In this document: positions 1 through 7,922 of the stretch, in pieces | Layout of the letters: each line of letters begins with the position of its first letter | Position numbering within the stretch: the stretch's first letter is position 1 | Source of the DNA: Streptomyces sp. NBC_00370 | GTDB taxonomy: Bacteria; Actinomycetota; Actinomycetes; Streptomycetales; Streptomycetaceae | DNA length: 64,000 bases | Assembly: GCF_036084755.1 (NCBI RefSeq) | Contig: NZ_CP107968.1 | Coordinates: 7,448,001 to 7,512,000 of the forward strand | Reading direction: 5' to 3' | The notes under the pieces: model-generated | The model's input: only the letters and a program-made list of their open reading frames with translations | The model's database searches: none | Told to the model about the DNA's origin: nothing | Position numbers and translations under genes: made by a program

Positions 1-194
1 AAGCCGACCTTGAGACCCACCTGGTAGTGGTCGACCTCGCCGTCGACGATGTGACCGCGTACCTCCGTCACCTCGAACCAGTCGAGGCCGCGCAGCGTCT
101 GCGACGCGCGGCTGATGCCGTTGCGAATGGCCTTGTCGACGCCTTCGGGGGAGGTGCCGACGATCTCGGTGACCCGGTAGGTGTGCTCAGACAT
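1..194 (-). CDS. Dodecin, flavin-binding storage protein (C-terminus outside window)
   Basis: Reading leftward from the ATG at 194 gives MSEHTYRVTEIVGTSPEGVD and continues through KAIRNGISRASQ, LRGLDWFEVTEVRGHI and VDHYQVGLKVGF. This is the dodecin signature: a small beta-alpha-beta-beta protein, usually about 70 residues, that forms a hollow dodecamer binding flavins. The conserved Trp of the isoalloxazine stack is in LDWFEV. About 64 codons are visible and the frame is still open at base 1, so only the last few residues are missing. It is divergent from the MFS gene across a 282-base spacer. Identity is by recognition of the family pattern. Confidence 0.88.
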   Translation of the reverse strand, partial: MSEHTYRVTEIVGTSPEGVDKAIRNGISRASQTLRGLDWFEVTEVRGHIVDGEVDHYQVGLKVG

Positions 195-345
195 GGGCTG
201 TACTCCACTTCGTCGCGACGTACGGGTGTGACGGGTGTCCACTCCACCGTGCCGCACACCCCGGCGGTCCGCGATGCGGACACCGTCGTGTGATCTGCGT
301 CATGGATTCGGCCTGCGGATTCGGCCTTCCCTGCCGGTCGTACCT

Positions 346-359
346 CATCCGATCGGATG
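346..359. promoter_or_regulatory. Perfect 14-bp palindrome, candidate operator in the dodecin/MFS spacer
   Basis: CATCCGATCGGATG is a perfect inverted repeat about 120 bases before the MFS start and 150 before the dodecin start. A second small palindrome, TGCATGCA, lies at 404-411 in an AT-richer stretch with ATAGA on both sides. No regulator gene is adjacent, so the binding protein is unknown. The rest of the spacer (195-476) shows no gene. Confidence 0.4.
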
Positions 360-476
360 TTCCTATCTCCCGGACATATGTAAGTCACACGCAAGGGATA
401 GATTGCATGCATAGACCATCAGTCTTCGACTGTGGTCGGCCGGGAGCAGGGCGTACGCGAAGGAGCAAGGGCAATT

Positions 477-2315
477 GTGGGCATAACTCACCAGAGCGCC
501 GCGAAGTCACCGCGGACCGACGGCCCAGGAGAGCACTACAAATGGATCGCGCTGTCGAACACCACTCTCGGTGTCCTGATGGTGATGATCAACCAGTCGA
601 TCGTCCTGATCGCACTGCCTGACATCTTCCGCGGTATCCATCTGGATCCGCTGGACTCGGCGAACACCAGCTATCTGCTGTGGATGCTGATGGGCTTCAT
701 GGTCGTCACGGCCGTGCTCGTCGTGACGTTCGGCAGGCTCGGCGACATGTTCGGCCGGGTCCGCATGTACAACATGGGCTTCGCCGTCTTCACCCTCTGT
801 TCCATCGCCCTCTCGCTGACCTACTTCGACGGCAGCGCCGGCGCCCTGTGGCTGATCGGCTGGCGCATCGCCCAGGGCATCGGCGGCGCGCTGCTCTTCG
901 CCAACTCCACGGCGATCCTGACCGACGCCTTCCCCACGCACCAGCGGGGTACGGCGCTCGGCATCAACTCCATCGCCGCCATCGCGGGATCGTTCATCGG
1001 GCTGATCCTCGGCGGTGTGCTGGCCCCGGTCAGCTGGAAGCTGATCTTCCTGGTCTCGGTGCCGTTCGGCATCTTCGGCACCATCTGGGCGTACATGAAG
1101 CTGCACGACACGGGCGCGCGCTTCAAGGCCAAGATGGACTGGTGGGGGAACATCACCTTCGCCGTCGGCCTGATCGCCGTCCTCGTCGGCATCACGTACG
1201 GCATCCAGCCCTACGGCTCGTCCACGATGGGCTGGCTGAACCCGATGGTGCTCGCCGCCCTGATCGGCGGCGTCGTGGTGCTCGGCATCTTCGTCTGGAT
1301 CGAGATGAAGGTGGCGGAGCCGCTCTTCCGGCTCTCGCTGTTCAAGCTGCGCGCCTTCACCGCGGGGAACATCGCCAGCCTGCTGATGGCGCTCGGCCGT
1401 GGTGGTCTGCAGTTCATGCTGATCATGTGGCTCCAGGGGATCTGGCTGCCGCTGCACGGCTACAGCTTCGAGAAGACCCCGCTGTGGGCCGGCATCTACA
1501 TGATCCCGCTGACCGTCGGCTTCCTGCTGTCGGCGCCGCTCTCCGGATGGCTCTCCGACCGGTTCGGGGCCCGGATGTTCACCGTCGTCGGCGCGCTGAT
1601 CACCGGCGCCGGGTTCGTGGCGCTGATGGAGCTGCCGACCGACTTCAACTACTGGATCTTCGCGGTCCTGCTGTTCGTCAACGGCCTCGGCTCGGGGCTG
1701 TTCTCCTCGCCGAACCGCGCCGAGATCATGAACGCGCTGCCCGCCAGGTCGCGCGGGGTCGGCGCCGGGATGACGGCGACCTTCCAGAACTCGTCGTCCG
1801 TGCTGTCCATCGGCATCTTCTTCAGCCTGATGATCGTCGGCCTGTCCAGCAACCTGCCGAGCGCGATGCACGACGGGCTGCTCGCCCAGGGGGTGCCGGA
1901 GAGTGTCGCGCAGAACGTCTCCCATCTGCCGCCGATCGCCGTGCTGTTCGCCGCGTTCCTCGGCTACAACCCGTTCAAGGAGCTGCTGGGGGACCAGCTG
2001 TCCAAGCTGCCCGACGGCGGCGCGAAGGTCACCGGCAAGGAGTTCTTCCCGCATCTGATCTCGGGCCCCTTCCACCAGGGCCTGGTCATCGCCTTCTGGT
2101 TCGCGGTGGCCGCCTGTGTGGTCGCCGCCGTGTCCTCGCTGCTGACGGGCCCGCTGGGCCGCAAGCACACCGTGATCGCCCCCGAGTCCCTGGGCTCGGA
2201 ACTGGCCGCGGTCTCCGGCGAGTCGGGACTCACGCTGTCCGAACTGGTCGTGCCCGACGAGGGCGGCCCGGTGAGCGGCGACGGACCGGCCCCCGCCAGG
2301 CAGCCGCAGGACTGA
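477..2315 (+). CDS. MFS drug/metabolite efflux transporter, 14-TM DHA2 (EmrB/QacA) family
   Basis: Major facilitator of about 612 residues, a typical length for proton-antiport exporters of the DHA2 class. The first membrane segment holds NTTLGVLMVMINQSIVLIALP. The loop after TM2 carries the motif-A-like GRLGDMFGRVRMYN, and a motif-C-like stretch is in TM5 (GGALLFANSTAILTDAFP region). Hydrophobic segments run to about residue 560, followed by a charged cytoplasmic tail. I chose GTG at 477 because AAGGAG sits at 460-465; the frame could extend to 432 without a better ribosome site. Substrate cannot be read from sequence. It ends in a shared hairpin terminator facing the GntR gene. Confidence 0.85.
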   Translation: MGITHQSAAKSPRTDGPGEHYKWIALSNTTLGVLMVMINQSIVLIALPDIFRGIHLDPLDSANTSYLLWMLMGFMVVTAVLVVTFGRLGDMFGRVRMYNMGFAVFTLCSIALSLTYFDGSAGALWLIGWRIAQGIGGALLFANSTAILTDAFPTHQRGTALGINSIAAIAGSFIGLILGGVLAPVSWKLIFLVSVPFGIFGTIWAYMKLHDTGARFKAKMDWWGNITFAVGLIAVLVGITYGIQPYGSSTMGWLNPMVLAALIGGVVVLGIFVWIEMKVAEPLFRLSLFKLRAFTAGNIASLLMALGRGGLQFMLIMWLQGIWLPLHGYSFEKTPLWAGIYMIPLTVGFLLSAPLSGWLSDRFGARMFTVVGALITGAGFVALMELPTDFNYWIFAVLLFVNGLGSGLFSSPNRAEIMNALPARSRGVGAGMTATFQNSSSVLSIGIFFSLMIVGLSSNLPSAMHDGLLAQGVPESVAQNVSHLPPIAVLFAAFLGYNPFKELLGDQLSKLPDGGAKVTGKEFFPHLISGPFHQGLVIAFWFAVAACVVAAVSSLLTGPLGRKHTVIAPESLGSELAAVSGESGLTLSELVVPDEGGPVSGDGPAPARQPQD

Positions 2316-2334
2316 CCGGACCGGCTTCCCCGAC

Positions 2335-2373
2335 GACGCCTGCTGACCCGCACAACCGGGGTCAGTAGGCGTC
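2335..2373. terminator. Bidirectional hairpin terminator between MFS and GntR genes
   Basis: Left arm GACGCCTGCTGACCC (2335-2349) pairs with GGGTCAGTAGGCGTC (2359-2373) with one G-T wobble and a 9-base loop. It lies between two convergent genes and covers the last codons of the GntR gene, so it can serve both strands. Confidence 0.7.
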
Positions 2374-3192
2374 TCCCGTGGTGGACGACGTGATGATCCC
2401 GTCGTGCGCGAAGTCGCCCGGCGGGATGCCCGGGTGGTGGCCGCCGGTACGGGGGCGCGGGGCGGAGCTGCCGAGCGCCAGCCGCGAGACGATGCGGTAG
2501 CGGTCGCCGCGGTAGAGCGAGTGCACGTACTCCACGGGCCGGCCCGAGGTGTCCAGGGTCAGCCGCTCGATGAGCAGCGCGGGGGAGAGCACCGGTACGT
2601 CCAGCACGGCCGCCTCCGCCTCGTTGACCACGGTCGGCTCGATCGACTGGGTGGCCTCGTGCACGGAGAGCTGGTGGTGCTCGCGCAGATGGTCGTAGAG
2701 ATCACCGGCCTCCAGCTCCTGCGGGGTGAGCGCGGGGGCCAGCTCGGCGGGGATGTGCAGATGCTCGATCGCGATGGGCGCGCCGTCGACCAGCCGCAGC
2801 CGGGCGATGTAGATCAGCTCGGCGGCCGGCGACACGCGTAGCTTGCGGCCGATCCTGGCGCCGGCCTGGATCGTGGCCCGCTCCAGGATCCGGCTCGACC
2901 AGGCGCCCGAGGCGCGCGGGACGACGAACGCCGTGTCGTCCGAGGTGAGTTCCTGGGTGATCTTGGCGGGCGCGACGAACATGCCGCGGCCGTGTTCCCG
3001 TACGAGCTGCCCCGTGGCGACGAGTTCGTCCACGGCCATCCGCAACGTGGGCCGCGACACACCGAGTTCGGCGCAGAGCGTGCGTTCGGACGGGATCGCG
3101 TCCCCCGGGCTGCCGGCCTCGATCAGGCCGAGCAGATGCTCCCGTACCCGCTCCCGCTTGAGCACGCCACCACCCGACGAGCCACTCCCCAT
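2362..3192 (-). CDS. GntR/HutC-family repressor, DasR-like
   Basis: 276 residues. An N-terminal winged helix (about 10-75) contains PSERTLCAELGVSRPTLRMA, the GntR recognition region. A C-terminal UTRA ligand domain (about 95-240) contains IARLRLVDGAPIAIEHLH and ends PVEYVHSLYRGDRYRIVSRL, very like DasR. UTRA domains of this group sense phosphorylated amino sugars. The gene is divergent from the SBP-permease-GH20 operon, the same arrangement as dasR-dasABC, but its N-terminus differs from classical DasR, so I regard it as a paralogue controlling this block. AGGAGAGG precedes the ATG. Tandem AACTGGT sites lie about 55 bases upstream, consistent with autoregulation. Confidence 0.88.
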   Translation of the reverse strand: MGSGSSGGGVLKRERVREHLLGLIEAGSPGDAIPSERTLCAELGVSRPTLRMAVDELVATGQLVREHGRGMFVAPAKITQELTSDDTAFVVPRASGAWSSRILERATIQAGARIGRKLRVSPAAELIYIARLRLVDGAPIAIEHLHIPAELAPALTPQELEAGDLYDHLREHHQLSVHEATQSIEPTVVNEAEAAVLDVPVLSPALLIERLTLDTSGRPVEYVHSLYRGDRYRIVSRLALGSSAPRPRTGGHHPGIPPGDFAHDGIITSSTTGDAY

Positions 3193-3243
3193 GGATTTGA
3201 CCTCTCCTGCTTCTGGCGGGCTGTGCCGCGCTACGGCGATCCT

Positions 3244-3258
3244 AACTGGTCAACTGGT
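3244..3258. promoter_or_regulatory. Tandem AACTGGT half-sites, candidate GntR operator
   Basis: AACTGGTCAACTGGT is a direct repeat of AACTGGT with one spacer base, just upstream of the GntR gene. The DasR consensus (ACTGGTCTAGACCACT) begins with the same ACTGGTC half-site. Inferred operator for autoregulation or for the divergent promoter. Confidence 0.5.
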
Positions 3259-3334
3259 AAGTGTCATGGTAACCGGCACGTACCGCCCATGTGACGACGA
3301 AGGTCAATGTTTTCAAGGGTCTTGACGGCAACAT

Positions 3335-3346
3335 TGGTCCATGCCA
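3335..3346. promoter_or_regulatory. TGGTC-type imperfect palindrome upstream of first SBP gene
   Basis: TGGTCCATGCCA differs by one base from a TGGT-N4-ACCA palindrome. The block around it (CTTGAC, 6 bases, ATTGGTCCAT) recurs almost exactly before the second SBP gene at 9431-9457, which suggests common control. Confidence 0.5.
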
Positions 3347-3371
3347 CCTTCTGGTCACGCGCTTTACCACT

Positions 3372-3385
3372 TGACCAATTGGTCA
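3372..3385. promoter_or_regulatory. Perfect TGACCAATTGGTCA palindrome, candidate operator
   Basis: Perfect 14-bp inverted repeat 20 bases before the GTG of the first SBP gene. The TTGGTC half-site matches the other sites in this block. Its position would block transcription or early elongation when bound by the divergent GntR protein. Confidence 0.6.
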
Positions 3386-3405
3386 GTATCCCATTGGGGT
3401 GGTCC

Positions 3406-4653
3406 GTGAAGATCCGCTTCATCGCCGGTTCCGCAGCACTCGCGGCGACCCTGGCACTCAGCGCCTGCAGTTCGTCCTCCGGCACGTCGGCGGGACCGCA
3501 GAAACTCACCGTCTGGATCATGAAGGACAGCGTCACCGACGCCTTCCTCCACCGTTTCGAACAGGACTTCGCCAAGACCCACAAGGACATCGACCTGGAC
3601 ATCCAGATCCAGGAGTGGGACGGCATAGGCGAGAAGGTCACCGCCGCCCTGGCCAGCAAGGACGCCCCCGACGTCATGGAGGTGGGCAACACCCAGGTGG
3701 CCCAGTACGCGGCCAGCGGCGGCGTCGAGGACCTCACGGACCGCACCGAGGACCTGTCCGGCGCCGACTGGCTGCCGGGGCTCGCGGGGCCGGGGAAGAT
3801 CGACGGCAAGCAGTACGGCATCCCCTGGTACGCGGCGAACCGGGTCGTCGTCTACAACAAGGACCTCTTCGCCCAGGCCGGCATCACCGCGCCGCCCACC
3901 ACCCACGCCGCCTGGCTCGCCGACACCGCGAAGCTCAACAAGGGCGCCACGCAGGGCATTTACCTACCCGGGCAGAACTGGTACACCCTGGCCGGCTTCA
4001 TCTGGGACGAGGGCGGCGACCTCGCCACCCGTACCGGCGGCAGCTGGAAGGGCACCCTCGACACCCCCCAGGCGCTGGCCGGCATGGACTTCTACCGGCG
4101 CCTCCAGGCGCTCGGCAAGGGGCCCAAGGACTCCGACGAGGCCAAACCGCCGCAGGCCGAGGTGTTCGCCAAGGGCGACGTCGCCCAGATCATCTCCGTC
4201 CCCGGCGGGGCCAAGCTCATCGAGGAGACCAACCCCGCGCTCAAGGGGAAGATCGGCTTCTTCCCGATACCGGGCAAGGAGGCCGGCACCCCCGGCTCCG
4301 TCTTCACCGGCGGCTCCGACCTCGTCGTCCCCGAGGCCTCGGCCCACCACGACGCCGCCTACCAGGTGGTCAAGGCGCTCACCGGCGACAAGTGGCAGAC
4401 GGACATGGCCAGGACCATGAGTTACGTCCCCAACAGGACCTCGCTCGCCAAGGCCGTCCAGGGCGACCCGGGTACGGCCGCGATGGCGGCGGGCGCCGCA
4501 CGCGGCCGGGCCACCCCCAACTCGCCCCAGTGGGCGGCCGTCGAGGCCACCAACCCGATCAAGCAGTACATGACGGCGGTGCTCACGGGCAGCGACCCCG
4601 CCGAGGCGGCGAAGACCGCCTCGACCAGCATCACCAAGACGCTCGGCTCATGA
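3406..4653 (+). CDS. Sugar ABC transporter substrate-binding lipoprotein, DasA-like
   Basis: 415 residues from GTG at 3406. Short signal peptide with lipobox LSAC (Cys21), so it is a lipid-anchored extracellular binding protein of the family-1 sugar type. Conserved features include LTVWIMKDSVTDAFLHRF near the mature N-terminus, VMEVGNTQVAQYA, and QYGIPWYAANRVVVYNK in the hinge region. An upstream in-frame start at 3307 would add residues before the hydrophobic signal and cross the operator, so I rejected it. It leads an operon with two permeases and GH20, overlapping the next gene by ATGA. Context predicts uptake of an N-acetylglucosamine oligosaccharide such as chitobiose. A close paralogue lies at 9552-10814. 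Confidence 0.88.
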   Translation: MKIRFIAGSAALAATLALSACSSSSGTSAGPQKLTVWIMKDSVTDAFLHRFEQDFAKTHKDIDLDIQIQEWDGIGEKVTAALASKDAPDVMEVGNTQVAQYAASGGVEDLTDRTEDLSGADWLPGLAGPGKIDGKQYGIPWYAANRVVVYNKDLFAQAGITAPPTTHAAWLADTAKLNKGATQGIYLPGQNWYTLAGFIWDEGGDLATRTGGSWKGTLDTPQALAGMDFYRRLQALGKGPKDSDEAKPPQAEVFAKGDVAQIISVPGGAKLIEETNPALKGKIGFFPIPGKEAGTPGSVFTGGSDLVVPEASAHHDAAYQVVKALTGDKWQTDMARTMSYVPNRTSLAKAVQGDPGTAAMAAGAARGRATPNSPQWAAVEATNPIKQYMTAVLTGSDPAEAAKTASTSITKTLGS

Positions 4654-5558
4654 CGGCGGCCCCCAGGGCCGTACGCGGGGCGCTCTGGCCGTATCTGCTG
4701 ATCGCCCCCACCGTGCTCGGCGCCGCCTACCTCCTCGCGTATCCGCTCGTCCGCAACCTGGTCATCTCCTTCCAGCACTACGGCCTCGGCGAACTCATCA
4801 GGGGCGGCGCCTCGTTCGCCGGGCTCGCCAACTACCGGGAGATCCTGGACGACGACGAGTTCTGGGAGGTGGTGCGGCGGACCTTCTGGTGGACCGGGAT
4901 CAATGTCGTCCTGATCATGGTGCTGGCCACCGGAGTCGCGCTGCTGCTCCAGCACCTCGGGCGCAGGATGCGGCTGCTGGTGATGTGCGGTCTGGTCCTC
5001 GCCTGGGCCAGCCCCGTCATCGCCACCACGACCGTCTTCCAGTGGCTGTTCGCGTCCCGGCTCGGAGTGGTCAACTGGCTGCTCGTCCAGCTCGGCTTCG
5101 ACTCGTACGAGAACTACTCCTGGTTCGCCGACGGCAGTGCGACCTTCACCATCCTGGTCACCCTCGTCGTCTGGCAGTCCGTGCCGTTCGCCGCCATCAC
5201 CCTGCACGCCGCGCTGCTGACCGTACCCGCCGAGCTGTACGAGTCGGCCCGCATCGACGGCGCGGGCGCCGCCCGGATCTTCCGCTCCGTCACCCTGCCC
5301 ATGCTGCGGCCCCTCTTCGGGCTCGTGCTGTGCCTCGAAGTCATCTGGGTCTTCCGCTGCTTCGCCCAGATCTGGGCCATCAGCAAGGGCGGCCCCGGCG
5401 ACGCCACGACCACCCTGCCCGTCTACGCCTACCGCGTCGCCCAGTCCCTGCACCGCTACGACCTGTCGGCCGCCGCCTCCACCATCACCGTGGTGCTGCT
5501 CGTCGCCGTCCTCGTCGTCTACTTCCGGCAGATGTTCCGGCAGGAGGCAGAAGCATGA
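4650..5558 (+). CDS. Sugar ABC permease (MalF/DasB-type)
   Basis: 302 residues with six predicted membrane helices. The cytoplasmic EAA loop (about residues 198-217) reads ESARIDGAGAARIFRSVTLP and contacts the ATPase; SKGGPGDATTTLPVYAYR follows, typical of MalF-like partners. The start overlaps the SBP stop (ATGA) and the stop overlaps the next permease start, so all three are translationally coupled. No ATPase is encoded nearby; in Streptomyces such importers commonly use the shared ATPase MsiK, which I infer here. Confidence 0.9.
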   Translation: MTAAPRAVRGALWPYLLIAPTVLGAAYLLAYPLVRNLVISFQHYGLGELIRGGASFAGLANYREILDDDEFWEVVRRTFWWTGINVVLIMVLATGVALLLQHLGRRMRLLVMCGLVLAWASPVIATTTVFQWLFASRLGVVNWLLVQLGFDSYENYSWFADGSATFTILVTLVVWQSVPFAAITLHAALLTVPAELYESARIDGAGAARIFRSVTLPMLRPLFGLVLCLEVIWVFRCFAQIWAISKGGPGDATTTLPVYAYRVAQSLHRYDLSAAASTITVVLLVAVLVVYFRQMFRQEAEA

Positions 5559-6388
5559 TCCGCCGCCGCACCCGCCGGCTGCCGCTCAACGCGGTGGCGC
5601 TGCTGGTCTTCGTCTGCTCGGTCTTCCCCGTCTACTGGATGGTGCTGACCGCGTTCAAGCCGACCGTCGACATCCAGTCCGAGACCCCCGTCTTCCTGCC
5701 CACCTCGCTCACCCTCGACCACTTCGACAAGGCCGTGCACGCCGACGGGTTCTGGCTGTTCTGGCGCAACAGCCTGCTGGTGACCGGCTGTTGTGTGATC
5801 CTCGCGCTGATCGTCGCCCTCGGCGCCGCCTTCGCCGTCGCCCGGCTGCGCTGGCGGGGCCGCAGGGGCTTCATCCTGATGGTCTTCATCGCGCAAGTCG
5901 CGCCCTGGGAAGCGCTGCTGATCCCGATGTACATCATCGCCAGGGACACGGACATGCTCGACAAGCTGTCCATGCTCACCCTGATCTACTTCATGATCAC
6001 GCTGCCCTTCACCATCGTCACACTGCGCGGCTTCCTCACCGCCATCCCGGTGGAGCTGGAGGAGGCCGCCCAGGTCGACGGCTGCACCCGCGCCGACGCC
6101 TTCCGCCGGATCACCCTCCCACTGCTCGCACCCGGGCTGCTGGCCACCTCGCTCTTCGGCTTCATCACCGCCTGGAACGAGTTCGCCTTCGCCAACATGC
6201 TGATCATCAAGAACCAGGACGATCGCACCCTGCCGGTGTGGCTGTCGTCCTTCTCCAACGTGTTCGGCACCGACTGGGGCGCCACCATGGCCGCCTCCAC
6301 CCTCTTCGCCCTGCCCGTGCTGGCCCTCTTCCTGGTGCTCCAGGGCCGGGTCGCCACCGGGATGACCAGCGGCGCCGTCAAGGGATAG
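5555..6388 (+). CDS. Sugar ABC permease (MalG/DasC-type)
   Basis: 277 residues and six membrane helices. The EAA loop near residue 170 reads EEAAQVDGCTRADAFRRITLP, and the end TSGAVKG is a common MalG-family C-terminus. The ATG overlaps the stop of the preceding permease, with CAGGAGG at 5541-5547 as ribosome site. It forms the translocation pore with the 4650-5558 product for the DasA-like binding protein. Confidence 0.9.
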   Translation: MIRRRTRRLPLNAVALLVFVCSVFPVYWMVLTAFKPTVDIQSETPVFLPTSLTLDHFDKAVHADGFWLFWRNSLLVTGCCVILALIVALGAAFAVARLRWRGRRGFILMVFIAQVAPWEALLIPMYIIARDTDMLDKLSMLTLIYFMITLPFTIVTLRGFLTAIPVELEEAAQVDGCTRADAFRRITLPLLAPGLLATSLFGFITAWNEFAFANMLIIKNQDDRTLPVWLSSFSNVFGTDWGATMAASTLFALPVLALFLVLQGRVATGMTSGAVKG

Positions 6389-6401
6389 GGGAAACACCGA
6401 G

Positions 6402-7922
6402 ATGACCGCACCCCCACTGGTCCCACGCCCCACCCATCTGGGCACACTGCCCGGACGGTTCACCCTCGACGCACACACCGCCGTACGCGCGGCGCCCGGC
6501 GGTGCCACCGCGGCCGCCACCCTGCTGCGCACCCTGCTCGCCCCCGCCACCGGACTGCCACTGCCCGCGTCCGACGACGGCCGTGTCGTGCTCGTCGTCG
6601 ACCCGGCGCTCGGCGGCCTCGGCGACGAGGGGTACGGCCTCACCGTCGGCACCGACGCCGTACTGCTGCGCGCGGCGCGCCCCGCCGGGCTGCTGCGGGG
6701 AATCCAGACGATCCGTCAACTCCTGCCGCCCCAGGCGCTGTCGGACACTCCCGTACGCGGCACCGCGTGGACGCTGCCCTGCGTCCAGATCACCGACGTG
6801 CCGCGGTTCGCCTGGCGCGGTGTGATGCTGGACGTCGCCAGACGCTTCCGGCCCGTCTCCTTCCTGTACCGGTTCACCGATCTGCTCGCGCTGCACAAAC
6901 TCAACGTGCTGCACCTGCATCTGACGGACGACCAGGGCTGGCGGATGCCGGTCGCCGGCTACCCGAAGCTCACCGAGATCGGCGGTCTGCCGCACGGCGG
7001 CGCCTACACCCGCCAGGAGCTGACCGGTCTCGTCGGCTACGCGGCGGAGCGCGGCATCACCGTCGTACCGGAGATAGAGCTGCCGGGCCACGCACGGGCC
7101 GCGCTCGCCGCCTATCCGGAGCTGGGCAACGTACCCGGACGCCGGCTCGGCGTCTGGGACCGCTGGGGCGTGAGCGAGAACATCTTCGGCGTCCACGACG
7201 AGGTCGTCGACTTCTTCCGCACCGTGCTCGACGAGGTGATGGACACCTTCCCCTCGCGCCATGTGCACCTCGGCGGCGACGAGTGCCCCGTCGTCGAGTG
7301 GCGGCAGTCGCCCGCCGCCCACCGCAGGGTCGTGGACGAAGGGCTCGCGGGCCCGGAAGCCCTGCGCGGCTGGCTGCTCGGCCGCGTCGGCGCCCACCTC
7401 GCCGCGAACGGCCGGCGCCCGCTCGGCTGGACCGACACCGGCAGCGACCTGCCCGACGGCTTCACCGCGGCACCGTGGCTGGAGGAGTCGCACGGACTCA
7501 CCGCCGCACGGCGCGGCCAGGACATCATCATGGCCCCGCACCGGTCCACCTTCCTCGACTACCCGCAGAGCGAGCGCCCCGGCGAACCGCCGGGCCAGCC
7601 CGGCGGTGTCGTCACCCTGCGGGACGTCTACGCCCTCGAACCCGCGCCGCCCAGCTGGGAGCCCGAGGCCGCCGCCCATGTCCTCGGCACCCAGGCGCAG
7701 TTGTGGGCCGAGTACGTCCCCACCGAGGCGCACGCCGAATATCTCGCCTTCCCCCGGCTGTGCGCGCTCGCCGAGACGGCCTGGTCCGCACACCGCGACT
7801 GGCCGGGGTTCCAGGACCGCCTCGCACACCACCGAACCCGGCTCGACGCACTCCATGTGCCCGGCCGCCCCCCGCACCACCTCCCCGCACCATCCCTGTC
7901 AGGAGAGGAAACCGGTCGATGA
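6402..7922 (+). CDS. Beta-N-acetylhexosaminidase, GH20 (DasD-like)
   Basis: 506 residues without a signal peptide, so probably cytoplasmic. An N-terminal GH20b domain (about 1-135) is followed by the TIM-barrel. FAWRGVMLDVARRF, LHLHLTDDQGWRM and HVHLGGDEC are GH20 signatures; D293-E294 are the expected stabilising Asp and acid/base Glu of substrate-assisted catalysis. It removes terminal GlcNAc or GalNAc from imported oligosaccharides, matching DasD in the dasABCD operon. It starts 14 bases after the permease gene and its stop overlaps the next gene. Imported chito-oligosaccharide is the likely substrate; an N-glycan-derived oligosaccharide is possible. Confidence 0.9.
   Translation: MTAPPLVPRPTHLGTLPGRFTLDAHTAVRAAPGGATAAATLLRTLLAPATGLPLPASDDGRVVLVVDPALGGLGDEGYGLTVGTDAVLLRAARPAGLLRGIQTIRQLLPPQALSDTPVRGTAWTLPCVQITDVPRFAWRGVMLDVARRFRPVSFLYRFTDLLALHKLNVLHLHLTDDQGWRMPVAGYPKLTEIGGLPHGGAYTRQELTGLVGYAAERGITVVPEIELPGHARAALAAYPELGNVPGRRLGVWDRWGVSENIFGVHDEVVDFFRTVLDEVMDTFPSRHVHLGGDECPVVEWRQSPAAHRRVVDEGLAGPEALRGWLLGRVGAHLAANGRRPLGWTDTGSDLPDGFTAAPWLEESHGLTAARRGQDIIMAPHRSTFLDYPQSERPGEPPGQPGGVVTLRDVYALEPAPPSWEPEAAAHVLGTQAQLWAEYVPTEAHAEYLAFPRLCALAETAWSAHRDWPGFQDRLAHHRTRLDALHVPGRPPHHLPAPSLSGEETGR

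Noticed and set aside
507..2168. A 553-codon open frame opposite the MFS gene
   Set aside because: Composition is rich in Gln, Arg, Asp and Gly with no family motif; high GC makes long antisense frames common.
3307..3405. Longer N-terminus for the first SBP
   Set aside because: It would translate through two operator candidates and push the lipoprotein signal peptide inside the protein; GTG at 3406 gives a normal lipoprotein.
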